64,000 nt of DNA. Origin: Gnetum montanum (taxonomy: Eukaryota > Streptophyta > Gnetopsida > Gnetales > Gnetaceae). The number at the start of each line of letters is the position of its first letter. The stretch's first letter is position 1. The stretch is taken from assembly GCA_015680685.1 (NCBI GenBank), contig MNCI01021389.1, positions 2,795 to 66,794 of the forward strand. The letters are read 5' to 3'. The notes under the pieces were generated by a model that was given only the letters and a program-made list of their open reading frames with translations, was not told where the DNA came from and ran no database searches. Below are positions 33,465 to 45,440 of the stretch, piece by piece. The position numbers were made by a program, and so were the translations under genes.

Positions 33465-36240
33465 ATGAACCCTGAGCAACCTTCAACCTCTACTTTGAAT
33501 GTGGTTGTTTCCTAGCTCAACTAGCAAAAAATCTAGATTAACCTTCTTGGGGTTGGGGGTCCTATCCTAGCACAAAGGTAATCTTTTCAGTAATGCAACC
33601 TACCTCCCAAGGTCATGGTGCTCAATAATGTGTAATACAACTTCATTTATGCAAAACTCCAAGCGGGTTTGCCCTTAGACCACCAAGGAATAAACATCAA
33701 ATGTAGTTATGAGCTCATGCATCATAACAGGAGGGAATGGTTTCCTTCCAATTTTGAATTTATCCTACTCATGGAAGACTAACAATGGATGCTAGACAAC
33801 CTCATCTGCAACATGGGCCATGAGAGAAGGATGGACTACGAGAAGCCCCTCCAGGGGGAGCTAAATGAGTTTGAGGCTTAGTCCAAGCATGATAACCTAT
33901 TCCATGCCTCATTTTAGCAGACAGCCTCTACTTTTTCTCCTCCATAGTCCTACAACCTAGTGTCACGACCCAGTCAACATTCGTGGTGGTAACTCACCAA
34001 ATCTAGCAGATGCACCAAGATGTTAATCTACCTTTTAGCTTTCCCTTGAGCGTACCCTTCACCATTCCTTTATAGTCTGCATAGCTATTCAAGCTATCTA
34101 GCCTTCTGTAGTAGCAACCATTGTGCCTATGCAATCCTATGTGCACACCATGCACGTTCCTTCCCTACTATACGTGACTCAAGTGTCATTCATCCTGCTT
34201 GTTGTACCACGACCCTTTACAACTGCCTAAATTAGGAACCCATGGTGCAGCCTTGGTGTTGTGCCCATGGCATAGCCCATGCAATAGGCATCATGTGTGG
34301 TCACACAACCTAGAGCTAGGTTGTGGGCAACCCAACAACCACAGCAAGTAGCACAACCCACGTAGCCCAACACAACCACACCCAACTTGGATCAAGCATT
34401 TTAGCTTATCCAAAGTCTCATCGAAGAGGTCAAGCAGCTCAAGGTTGCCTCTATTGAAACTGTCCTTATGATGGACTTCTACCAAGATGATTCAATTAGT
34501 CCTATAGTTCCACCACTAGCATTGCCTGCATGGGTCCCATTCCCACAATTCACCAAATACAATGCTAAAGGAGACCCTAACGCCCACCTAAAAACCTTCT
34601 AGTCAGAATGTCTCCTACTATAGGCATGGCCAAATGTCATCATCCATGTGTTCACCTTGTCTCTGACCGACAAGGCATTAAATTAGCACCGTGTGCTTCC
34701 CAAGGCCTCCATTACTTCTTTGGAGGAATTGCTAACCTAATTTGTCACTCACTTCAAGTACAACTTGAAGCCTAAGGTGACCCTAGATCAACTAACGCAA
34801 GTTAAGCAAGGCCACTTAGAGCTTGTGCAAAAATTCATTTAGCAATAGAGCGCATCACTCAATGAGATCCAAAAACCTATCGTGGAAACACACGTGCTAG
34901 CCATCTTCAAAGGAATAGTGAATGACTTCATAAAGTCAAAACTATACTACCTTTCCCCATAGTCTTTGAGCCAAGAATTTACTTAAATCAAGAGCATTTA
35001 GGATGTAGCAAAGGCCAATAAGGAGCAACCACAACCGTTGCGATGGTGGCCAACGAGGCTAAGCCATCCAACACCAAACCAACGGCCAAGCTACCCAAAA
35101 CCTCGGCCAACAACAACAATGCAGCTGGCTCTAGTGTAGTGGCAAACAACCAATCTTCATCATCAGCGGTCATGGCATCAGCTGCCATAAGGCCTAACTT
35201 CAAGCACAAAGATCACTCGAAGTACACACCATTGCCCATTAGGTCAAAGATCTTGAACCAACTGCTTCATGCTAGATGCATCCAATATAAGTAGATGTTC
35301 AAAGATTCTTGCAAGTAGCATGATTGATATTGTGAGCTCCTCAAGAATCCTTCAGTCGTACTACCTAACAAGCCTCTGGTCCCTAAGGATTTCCTGTTAG
35401 ACTAATTTTTCCAATATCATCAATTGCAAGATCATGATACAAAATTTTGCATGGCATTGCATGATGATATAAAATGCATGATTGACAATGGTGAGTTGGC
35501 CCTTAATGCTACCAACCTAGTGCACCCCCAAAACCAATCAATGGGGGTTTATAAGGATACTTTCAATGCAAGTGGTGTAGGGTACATCATCAATGCCATT
35601 AACAATGATGACGATTCAGAATTAGCATAGGAACCATTCATGGTTCGTGTGCCCTCTGGCAACACCAAGGACTCCTTGACACCAACTAGTTCAAGAACCC
35701 CTTTCATCATCATAGCATCACCTCGAGCATCCATAACACCCTTTGTGGTTAAGGCCCCGTAGCATGTTGTAACAACAACAACAACCTAAGCATCCTTCGT
35801 TGTAAGGGCACTGCAATATGTGGACTCCCCACCTATTAGGAGTCCGATGGTGGGTAATGTATTAGTCACTACTCACCCAAGATCCCATCTTGTAGCCAAT
35901 ACAAACAAGTAATCAAGATGATAACCTCAGAGGCCCAATGAGCACCTCACCAATCAAATGCTTAGGAAAAACCAAGAGCAAAGGGAACTAGGCTTATCAA
36001 AGCCTATCCCCCTATCTTCTATCCTAATGGCCCAACCATCTAAGGAGGCCACAATAATAAGCAAGTAATAATGGTGCACTAAGGCTCCAGTAACCAGCAA
36101 CCAACAATGGAGCATCAAGGCTCCAAAGCAAACAAGACAAGTGAAGCCCAAATTCCCTCCATGAGAGATTTATCTCTTAATTTGCATGGAGGATATGAAG
36201 GCCACCAAAAATAAGGTATCATATGGTGAAAAATATTTCC
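33465..36240 (+). pseudogene. A4 gag relic (Tat lineage)
   Basis: It starts at the ATG at 33465 (MNPEQPSTSTLN), after an AT-rich leader. The core at 34540-35000 reads QFTKYNAKGDPNAHLKTF, AWPNVIIHVFTLSL, LPKASITSLEELL, FVTHFKYNLKPKV and SLSQEFT. Open stretches 35043-35294 and 35424-35630 give KDHSKYTPL, LLHARCIQYK, then FQYHQLQDHDTKFCMALHDDI (a zinc-knuckle-like segment, first Cys missing), CMIDNGELALNATN and GYIINAINNDD. It is joined to protease downstream. TAG stops are scattered, mostly at Gln and Trp positions. Confidence 0.85.
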
Positions 36241-37200
36241 TTGACCCACTAGCTTAGCTCAAGCAAGCTTTGAAATAGAAAAATACAACATTAAGCTTGT
36301 ACAACTTGATAATCACTTCCTCCGCCCACTACAAAGTGTTAGTCCACATGTTGATCTCTATTCTTGTTGCAAAGGACATCCTAGAGGATTGGCAATCCAT
36401 CCACATTATGATGTTGCCTCCTCCCCCATATGAATTGAGTTCAATGCCCCTGGAATTCTATGATGAGGTGATTAAGATGGACCCTGAGAAAGGTCAATTC
36501 ATTACTACATTGATATGTATCACCATCTATGTGGGGCAATGTAGAATCCACAATGTGCACATTGATGATGGGGTAGCAACTAATGTCATCCCATATACAA
36601 TCGTTGACAAGCTTGATCTTGTTGAACAAATCAAACCAACAAAGAAAACATGCCTTAAATCCTTCAATTGGTCACATGTTGTCATACAGGGGGCTGTCAT
36701 GATAGCCTTCATGGTAGGGGAGTAATTCTCCATCACCACTAAATTCATAGTGGTCAAGGAGATGCCAAGTTTCAACCTAATCTTGGGTAGGCCTTGGTTA
36801 GCCCAGCTACGAGCTGTTTCCTCCCCAATCCATCAGGAAATCCACCTTCCATATGAAGGTGGAGAGATTATCATACATGGTGAAAATGTAGCCCCTCTAA
36901 TTATCAACAACATTGATGCTAAATAAGGATCAGAGGTGGAGTTCCCTAATGACACACCTCTCGTGAAGGATGAAGGCAAAAAAATGTGAAGTAAACTAAC
37001 CCAAAGAGCCAACATGAGCCCTTGAACTTCTGAAAGATGCTTTATGGGCAGAGTTTCCCTTTGACATAGCTAACGAAGGATAGGAAAAGTACCAAATCAT
37101 ACCTTCCAAGCCCTATGCACCTCCTAACCCACACTGAATTATGAAACAACTGCATGACTGAGGCATTCCCCCTATTCCAATAGGTGCTGGGTCCCTACCT
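36241..37200 (+). pseudogene. A4 protease relic
   Basis: The open stretch 36297-36725 plus its continuation. Active-site text VHIDDGVATNVIPYTIVDKL keeps the Asp and Gly; FNWSHVVIQGAV and the second strand FNLILGRPWLAQL follow. A TAA interrupts at 36723. A tail with QEIHLPYEGGEIIIHG and acidic text ends near 37150 (YAPPNPH). In most Ty3/gypsy elements RT would follow directly; here the next 8 kb hold a repeat array and a gene on the other strand. Confidence 0.85.
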
Positions 37201-37837
37201 GCTCCATGTCTGCATTTTTTTCCTATTTACATTTTGTTTGAATTTTACATTAGCTTGGTTATTCACATTTTTTGCATTATTTCCTTCTTTTTGCATTTAT
37301 TTCCTTTGTTTGTGATTTTCGCTAAGTTTACATTTTTTCTTCATTACTTTTTTTGCAACTTGTCTATACATAAAAAATTCAAAATACATAAACATCATAA
37401 AATGCAAAAGTCACAAAAATTTGTGGTCCACCATGACCTTAAACTAGCATCCTATAGTCCAAAAAGGCCTTAAACTATCACATGGCCCACCATGGCCTAA
37501 AACTAGCAAAACTTTTTCATTATCACATGGCCCAAAATGGCCTTACACTATCACTGGGGCCTGGAATGGTCTAAAACTATTAAAACATTGTCTACACACA
37601 TGGCTCAAAATGGCACAAAACTAGTAATTGCTTCTACCTAAACACATCAACTCATCGCATCATTGACATCAAACACATAGCAAATAGATACAAAAGTCTA
37701 TTCAGCTTACACCATCTAGTAAAAACCCACTACACCTCATAAAAAATAATAATACATCACATGATCACCCGCATTACATGGCAAGAATATGCACAAAATA
37801 CAAAAATTCCTAGTGATAGGGCTACATCAGGATCTAC
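37201..37837 (+). repeat. A4 spacer with T-rich tract and ~30-bp array
   Basis: 37210-37370 is a T-rich low-complexity run whose open frame is hydrophobic only because of composition. 37425-37625 repeats CATGACCTTAAACTAGCA-like units at the same place as 23920-24190 in A3. No gene seen. Confidence 0.7.
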
Positions 37838-39621
37838 TTAATTGGTGGCATTAGGTAGGGGTGGAGGCTCCTCTTCTTTTGCCGTGTCATTGAGGTCTAC
37901 AACATCACCTGGTGCCTGTCAAAAATAACAACAACAAAACATAAGACTATAATAAAATGTATGATATGTAACTAATAGAAAGCATAAAAAACAAAATAAA
38001 TAATTAACCTAAGAAAGTCCCACATCGGCCATGTCTGGAGTTAGGTTATCAAGGTCCTCCTCCAAACATCGAAAGATCTCAGCCTCTAATAGTTGTGTCT
38101 AGTCCTCCTAGCCAAAGTTAACACCCACAAGAATCTTGTCTTCATCCATGGTGGTCCATGTGGGAAACTACATAGAAAATGTGGCAAACAAAGCCTCCCC
38201 TAAGGGCATGGCAATCTCCCACTCTAGGAAGCCACTAACCACAGTGTGGTGAGCGAATATCTTGAAGGTTCGACTCCCACCAATTGCCTCAATGAACATC
38301 TTGAGGCAGTGGGCCTTGATAGACTCTTCCTTGAGTTGCCATAAATATGCATCTCACTCACAATCATAGTGGTGTTTTTGGTCCTTCTACATGTACCCCC
38401 ATTTTCACACCTTAGCACTAAAACCTTTCCACTCTTTGACCTTCTGAGCAAGCAAGTCCATCTATAGCCTCTGCTCGATGATCTCCTAAGTAGTCTCATT
38501 TTTACCCTAGATCCCTAACTAGTACCTAGCATAATCAATCTCTACAATCCACTAGGTACTATCTCCCCATGCCCAAGTTGACATGAAATCATATCGAGAC
38601 TAGAGGTCCTTAATTTTTGTGTTCTAGCTCACCATTGTCTCCTAAAGCTCATGCATGTGTTTTCACAAGTGCTCATTTGAGCACCTATAGGTCCATAATG
38701 CTTTTGCACTGGATAGTGTGCACTTGCTAACTACCTCATACACATGGCAAGGAATTTACTCCACTTTAGGGGGTATTCAAGGACGACATCCACTTTGGCC
38801 ACCCAGTTCAAATCCCAGCGAAGCTTAGAAGTTGTTGGCCTACAACAAGAAAATTAACATTAGCCACAGATTAAGCATAAAATTGGTAAATTAACATAAG
38901 TAAAGCAATAGCATGCATACTAAGCTTAGGATTTGCCTAATGTATGCAGTCCACCATGTCCTCAACAATGCGTTCCATGAAGGCAAACTTATCCAGTTTC
39001 TCTAGCCACGGCTTCATGCAGTCAGTAGGTGTAGGTGGCAGATCACTGGTAGGAACATCTGAGGCTATAACCCAACATGGTATAGTACTTAGCAATAACT
39101 AAATAGCCAAAGATGTACGAGAAAAAGAGCAAAAATATATGACAACTTAAAGCGCTTACCAAGTAAGCCCTCAAGTATGAGTGCATGGGGATCTCCTAGT
39201 TACACACCATCAAAGAGGCTCGTAAAATCACCCTCTTTAGGGTGAAACAACCCCTCTACATCAAACTACTGAAAGGTCTCTATGGCCTTGGGTAGCTCAT
39301 CTCTATGTGCCTCCTCCTCCTTAGCTTGAGGAGGGACCATCTCTGCTATCATTGCCATTGCTGCTTCAACAACCCTCTTGCCTAACTCACAAACATAGCA
39401 TAATAGCATTAGCATAACATAACAAGAAAACATAAAAATTATAAACATAGAAAACAAAAAAAAATAGATGCATCTACACATGTACTAATTTGTAACATCT
39501 GAAAGCAAAGTAGGTATCTAGATGTGGATTTTCTTGATGCCCACCTGTCCAACCGTAGGGGTAGCCACCTCTGCCATGCATGGCCTCTTAATCTTTTCCT
39601 TGGAAGGCTCCATATTTTCTA

Positions 39622-39685
39622 CAATATAATGGTTGGCCTTGTTCATGTCCCCAATAATGACTATAAGATACTCGCCTATACTGTC
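39622..39685 (+). repeat. Left 64-bp direct repeat flanking the 1.96-kb insert
   Basis: CAATATAATGGTTGGCCTTG begins both this and 41642-41705. The two differ at a handful of positions, mostly transitions. Its left neighbour is native antisense-gene DNA, as in A3 at 26180. Confidence 0.85.
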
Positions 39686-40392
39686 CAAAATCGTGGATGC
39701 AAGGCTGGAATGAAACAAACACCGAGAGATCCTCCAGAAGAAATATAGAAGACCTTGCCTTCACTTGGGGCAAGCTGGAATGGATGAAGGTAGAGTGCCT
39801 TGAATGGTCCGCACGTGGATCAAACGAGGACTTCCCCAATGTATGCACTTTGCAATGCATTGGGTTATACGTAAACAATGCACATTAAACGTAAACCGTA
39901 ACATAAACAGACACAATAATGTAAACTGGAATGTAAACATAAACTGGAAAAACAAAGAAAACTGCAATAAATCTAGGCAAAATGTAAACTGTTTTGTATT
40001 GAAAAAGTGATTACAATGTGCACCGATCAAAACGTAGTTGTGGATTAATCACAAGGCAGAAGTTTAGCCCCGGTGGATGATGACAGGTGCTGGGAGATGC
40101 AGGTTTTGGGTTGCAGGGAAATGCAGCATCCAAGTCTGATGCCTAGTGTATAGAGGTTTATGCCCAGATTTGCTAAGTGTACCAAATCCAGTTTTTTTAT
40201 CTCCATTTGTAAAAATTGCCAACCTTGATCTAGTGAAAAATCAGGGTTTTTATAAGATCTTGGGCGTTAGATTCGGATTTGGAAGGATATGAGTGGCTGT
40301 GAGGTGAGAAAAGTTCGGATCGGGAGATAGGTGGTGCGTTGACCAAGTGTAGGATATGTTACAACTGTGCAGCATGTAGTGTATGAGATTGG

Positions 40393-40490
40393 GCATCAAC
40401 CTCAGTGTACAGGCTTAGCATCAACCTCAGCGTACAGGCTCAGCATCAACCTCAACGTACACCTCAACATCCACCTTAGCGTACACCTCA
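40393..40490 (+). repeat. 25-bp minisatellite, four units
   Basis: Units GCATCAACCTCAGTGTACAG begin at 40393, 40418, 40443 and 40467 (spacing 25, 25, 24). The GTACA core recalls the GTGTACG core of the larger repeat that follows. Confidence 0.85.
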
Positions 40491-40620
40491 TGAATTGAGA
40501 TGTTGGATGTCTGACTGTGTATGCTGGTGCTTTTTCCTTGATGCTTGAGTGCTGTTGATCCTCCAAGATGTCCAAATGCTGATTTTGACTTCATTTTGAT
40601 GTAGTTTTGGGCCTGTTTTA

Positions 40621-41460
40621 GTGGTGTACGCTGGGCTGTACGCTAGTCAACGTACACCAAAATGTACCCAGCATACACACATGTAAATGCATCATTTCGA
40701 GGTCAAAACTTGATTTTTAGGTGCCTAAGATGATGCCCAACAGTTTCCCTACCTCTAGGAGTCAATTTCAAGTGAAAATATTGCTCTTTGGTGCCTGTTT
40801 TATGCCATTTTTGGTGGTGTACGCTGGCCTCTACGCTGGGCAGCGTACACCAAAATGTACCCAGTGTACACACATGTAAATGCATCATTTCGAGGTCAAA
40901 ACTTGACTTTTAGGTGCCTGTGATGATGCCCAACAGTTTCCATACCTCTAGGAGTCAATTTCAGGTGAAAATATTGCTCTTTGGTGCCTATTTTGGACCA
41001 TTTTTTATGGTGTATGCTAGGCTATACGCTGGCCAACGTACAGCAAGATGTACCCAGCGTACACACTTGAAAATGGATCATTTCAAGATCAAAACTTACT
41101 TTTTAGGTGATTGTGATGATTCCCAATAGTTGCCCTACCTTCAGGGGTTAATTTCAAGTGAAACTATTGCTCTTTGGTGCCTGTTTTGGGCCATTTTAGT
41201 GGTGTACGATGAGCTGTACGCTGGCCAACGTACACCAAAATGTACCCAGCGTACACACATGAAAATACATCATTTAGGGCCCAAATTTGGTTTTTAGGAG
41301 GTTGAGAGCTACTGGGGACCTTGGGGAAGGTCCTGGGGGGTCTAGATGCTCAATTTGAACATGTTTTGGCTCATTTTTAGGGCCCAAAAGTTACTATACG
41401 CTGGCCTGTACGCTGGCCAACGTATAGCCTAGTGTGAACAGAGTATACTTGGTCAAACCC
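40621..41460 (+). repeat. 193-bp tandem repeat with hairpin core
   Basis: Starts at 40621, 40814, 41007 and 41199 (spacing 193, 193, 192); the fourth unit diverges after about 41280, and a decayed core recurs at about 41391-41450. Each unit begins with GTGTACGCTGGG and, about 35 bases later, CCCAGCGTACAC or a near form, a 12-base inverted repeat. The units include a conserved GCATCATTTCGAGGTCAAAAC block. Confidence 0.9.
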
Positions 41461-41641
41461 AAGTATTTTGAACCCAAAACATAAAATTCCTAATGTCGGA
41501 TGCTAATTTAGTCACTTTTGGGTCCTAGGGAACTCTTTCTTGTTCAATTACGCTCTGTTTGATGCTGTTTTTGAGGCTTTCAAGCTTGGTCATGCTGGGG
41601 ACTAACATGACTTAGCTCAATTTCTGTCTACAAGTGTTAGC

Positions 41642-41705
41642 CAATATAATGGTTGGCCTTGTTCATGTCCCCAATAATTACTATGGGATACTCACCCATG
41701 CTATC
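41642..41705 (+). repeat. Right 64-bp direct repeat flanking the 1.96-kb insert
   Basis: This copy continues into native antisense-gene DNA on its right (ATCATAGGAATAATGTGACTA, compare A3 at about 26240-26265). Confidence 0.85.
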
Positions 41706-43482
41706 ATAGGAATAATGTGACTATGATCACCTTAGATGGCCTTAGGTCATAAATGAGTACAACTCATCAATCGCTTCTAAGGGGTCTATGTGCGAGTGGT
41801 TACGAACAAGTGCCTAACCCAAGGCTTGAATAGCTAATCGTAATCTTGCACTACCCAATGCCCACTATCTCAGACCACTAAGAACTCTGTAAACCTTTGC
41901 AAATATGCTATGAAGAACATGAAGTGCACGTGAGATCTTGCTTGGAGGTTGTAGCGAAGTATGGTGATCTTTGCTTGCAGTTTGACGGTGAGGAAGGAGG
42001 CCTAGTTGAACCTTGTGGCCTCCTCCAGTACCTCCCTCATCACCCATGCCTGCTCCACCTTAAGGATTTTTCCTTAGGAGAGGAACTTTGAAAAGGCATG
42101 GGCACAAAAAAGAGGGTAGAGCTCTTGGACCTTAGGCACACACATGTTTTTAATCATGATGCCTTTGTGAGATCAAGTGATTTTCAACCACTCCTCAATC
42201 TCTCCTTTGTGGTCTACCTCTTTGCTAACCTTATCAATGACCAATGGGTCATCAAAAGAAAGGTCAAAGACGTCAAAAAAGAAGGCATCACTAAAGTCCA
42301 AAACAACCCTCACTCTATGCATGTGGGTGACAAAGTGGTGAGCATTGTTGCTGAAGGAGTTAATAATAGTGACCATTTTGACCATTGGAATGCTTGGGCT
42401 AAGGGCCAAGAAAAGGTCCATCAACCTAGCACATGTGAGCTGATTGGTCAACACATCTAAGGCTTGGTGGCACAACCAATGCTGGGCCCCCTCCACATCA
42501 TCATATTTCATGATGAGGGTGGCCTCACTACGACCTGTGGTGACTACTATCACCTCTCTTGAAGTAACTACGACTACAACATAGGTAAAACAACGTTAAA
42601 ATCAAGCAAGGGTAGATCAACGAGTGCATGTGAGCAAGCATAAAAGCCAAACAAATAAGCACTTATGCAGAACAAATAGTGTGTGAAATGGAGATGGTGG
42701 TGCAACTAGCTCCTCAAAATTGGACTCACCACCAACCCATCCCTCATCAAGCCAACCATAGGTCTTACACCACTCGAATGCCTTTAGGAACTAGGTAGAG
42801 TAATTCTTTAAATCATCTTCCACCTGCTCAAGTATAGCCTCCTGAAAGTTCAAACTAAAGGAGAACACCTCTAGGGTAGTGCAGGTCTAGGCAAGAGCCC
42901 CTAGTTCTTCATGGAGCCCCTAATCATCAACTTTGAATCTGGCATTAAGCATGAGCAATTAGCGGTTAGCAAATCGAACATGAGCCAATAGCACAAAAGG
43001 CAAAGCAAAATCATAGGATCACTTATCCTCCAATGTAATATACCATTCTAGGTGGATTCTAGAATAACATATGCATGCACAAAGTAATAAAGAAGGTATT
43101 GCTCCTATTATAACAAGAGAACTTCAGCATTCCCTAAATCTTGAATAAGGGATGAGTGCCCTGAGGCCTTGCCTTGAACCACTTGCTTTTTCATCACCCA
43201 TAATGGGCTCATTGGACATAAATTTCAATGTCTTGGTTGACCTCAGGCAACAATGTCTCAATGATAGCACCCACAGCCTCCACTACTAAGTGTAACCACA
43301 TGATCACACTGAAGTGCTATAGCAGGAATTTCAAGAACTCAGATTCCCTTGGCTAAAACCATAGCGTCTAATAACCCACCTTCATATCTGATGCAGATGT
43401 GTTAGGTACAAGCTCTCTTATGCAACAAAGAATGCTGACAAGCTCCACAATGACTAAGATGGGCTTTAGCAGTACTCTATAA

Positions 43483-45440
43483 TTGCAAGTCAAGAAACGT
43501 AATGTTAGTATACAATAGATGCATTTTGGTAAAAAAAAAATACATTAGAGTACACTTAGAAAAAATGCCTTATGGGTATAAGATGTTAATATACACATTT
43601 GATGTGCCTAGTACTCACTAGGGTAAAGTGTGTTTTCATACCAGTAACATCTCGTTTTGCATGCTTGCATGTTTAGCATTACACTTCATGTGTTTTAGCA
43701 ATATGACATTATTAGTTTACGTTTCACAAGCTTAACATTTTTGCATACAATTTTTCAATATTTTTCTAACTCTAGGCAACGTAGCTTGGAAAACTTCAAA
43801 AAAATTCTAACTCTTGGCTACCTCCAGTTGTGTAGCCCAAAAATGCAAATAAAAAAATTCTAACTATTAGCTACGCTCTCCAAAATGTAAAATTTTCAAA
43901 AAAAATTAACTATTGTTCATAACGCCTTCACCCTGTCACAACCCTTACCCCACGGCATGTCATCAAGGTTATCATCGACACTCACATCCTTGCCCTTGCG
44001 TTTCCCTCAAAAAAAATTTAAAAATTTCCAAAAAAATGGCAATCCCTTGCCAAATCCTTGGCCCTGCAATAGCCACTCACAACCACTGCAAATGCAATCC
44101 CCTACCACGCATTCCTCTATAGTGGGCCACACTAACCTTCATAGATGCTCTCTTTACGATCATGCACCAAAATAAATGACAAATATAAAAGAAAAAGAGA
44201 GCATCACAAACACTATGGCAGTGGCTCGTTGTGCCTCAACTTCATAGGTGGCAACACTAGGGCTATTGCCAAAACCCCAATCTCTCACCCTACACATCCC
44301 ACAAAAAAAAGCAAAAGTTTCTACAGGCTCATAGCCATTTTTCCCCTGCGACCTCTTTAGCTGTCATAGCAGCTATGATCATCACAAGCCAAACCCTTAT
44401 CCCTATCTAGCACCAAGGGAAAAATAATAAATAGTAGTCCCTTGCTACATCCCTACCCCACAGCATGCCACCATGGTTGCCACCAATGCTACCTACCCTT
44501 GTTTCACCCCTACTCATCATGCTCAAAATCAAAAAAAAAAAAAAACAACCCTCACCACCATGTACTCCCCCCTTCCATGTAGTCACAATGGCCACGATGG
44601 TGGCAGCCCTGCCACAATGGGGCACTACTAGCAAACCCCACACACATAAAAAATAAAAACCCTCTAAAATGCACGTTCTTTCCCCATAGTTGTGGTCGCC
44701 CTAAACAGCCATGGCAGCAATCGTCCTACCAAGGTAGGGCATGACTAACACATTAAACCCCAAGCCCCAACGCCTAAGTAAAGAGCTAAAAAATGCAAAA
44801 AACAACAAAGGGGGTGAGAGCATAGTGAGGGTACCTAGAGGCCAATAGTGCCCTCCGCTCCTCTAAGCGTGCCCACGATAGATGTCCTAGGACTCGCTCT
44901 CCCTCATCAACGTTGGCCAAGTTGGGCTGCTAACATCCATTTCAATGCAACATTCTAGCAACTATGCTACGCTCTAGAAATTTTACATTTTTACTTCTTA
45001 CAATGACAAATTTACCAAGGGTAAAATACACTTTTATACCTCTAGGAGCCACTTAAATTTTTACCTACCCAGGACTACACTCAATAGTGCAGAGCATAGT
45101 TGGGTGTGAGTGTAGTCACCAAAGTTAGAAAAAATTTTCCTAAGTATGCATATGTGATTTTAAAGGCAAGGAATGCATGGATTACCTTTAGGCCTCAACA
45201 GGCCATGGGATGTTAGCTTAAGGTCTTAGTGGACCGTTGGGTGCCAATTTAACATCATAGCAGACGGTGATATGTGCTAAATGCTTCATTGGAGCGAAGC
45301 TTGGTGGGTCAGAAAAACAAAACTGACTTGGGCACCCTATTTAACTATGCATATTGCTCTTATTAAGACAGGTGCAACTTGACATTTTTCTAGTTTTTTT
45401 TTGCAAGATTATTATAGGATTCTCAAGATAGCTACATACA
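43483..45440. other. A4 spacer between the antisense gene and pol
   Basis: 43740-43890 carries TTTTTCTAACTCT units with decayed LTR-type motifs. 43900-44900 is C-rich and repetitive (CCACCATGGTTGCC-type), with open frames that look compositional. 45070-45120 has GGACTACACTC...AGAGCATAGTTG...GTGTAGTC. 45190-45290 holds a few units of the ~30-bp array in the opposite orientation. At 45370-45405 a pyrimidine-rich run ending TTTTTTTTGCAAG could be a splice acceptor ahead of pol. No other gene seen. Confidence 0.5.

Larger units (their letters stand above)
39686..41641. mobile_element. 1.96-kb insert of unknown class in the antisense gene of A4
   Basis: It is absent from A3, where the text is continuous at about 26190-26250. 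It is flanked by 64-bp direct repeats. Contents: a run rich in GTAAAC/TAAAC (39870-39985), a 25-bp minisatellite (40393-40490), and a tandem repeat of about 193 bp with internal hairpins (40621-41280). I see no terminal inverted repeats, transposase, primer binding site or poly-A tail. A duplication this long is atypical for transposon target sites. Confidence 0.6.
37838..43482 (-). pseudogene. A4 antisense accessory gene, about seven exons, broken by an insert
   Basis: Counterpart of the A3 gene. Exons (minus strand, 5' to 3'): about 43479-43022, about 42960-42690, 42573 to about 39488 (interrupted by 39686-41641), 39385-39160, 39058-38921, 38839-38009, 37915-37838. Splice sites match A3 in place: donors GTAAGCGC after 39160, GTATGCATG after 38921 and GTTAATTA after 38009; acceptors GTTGTAG before exons at 42573 and 38839. 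The exon 1 donor has decayed to GATAAG. Protein landmarks: LMDLFLALSPSIPMVKMV, KEKIKRPCMAEVATP, EEEAHRDELPKA, TSLFDGV, KALWTYRCSNEHL and the end EEEPPPLPNATN before TAA. Function unknown; the product would be long, charged, with an acidic Pro-rich C-terminus. It is inactivated by stops and the insert. Confidence 0.75.

Noticed and set aside
37234-37473. 79-codon hydrophobic frame after protease
   Set aside because: It comes from a T-rich tract and is not conserved in A3.
39686-41641. Helitron or LTR-type origin of the insert
   Set aside because: There is no TC...CTRR ends, no terminal hairpin at the right place, no paired LTRs, and the flanking duplication is too long.
44100-44660. Open frames in the C-rich spacer on both strands
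   Set aside because: They are low-complexity, Pro/His/Thr- or Gly-rich, and not matched in the A3 spacer.
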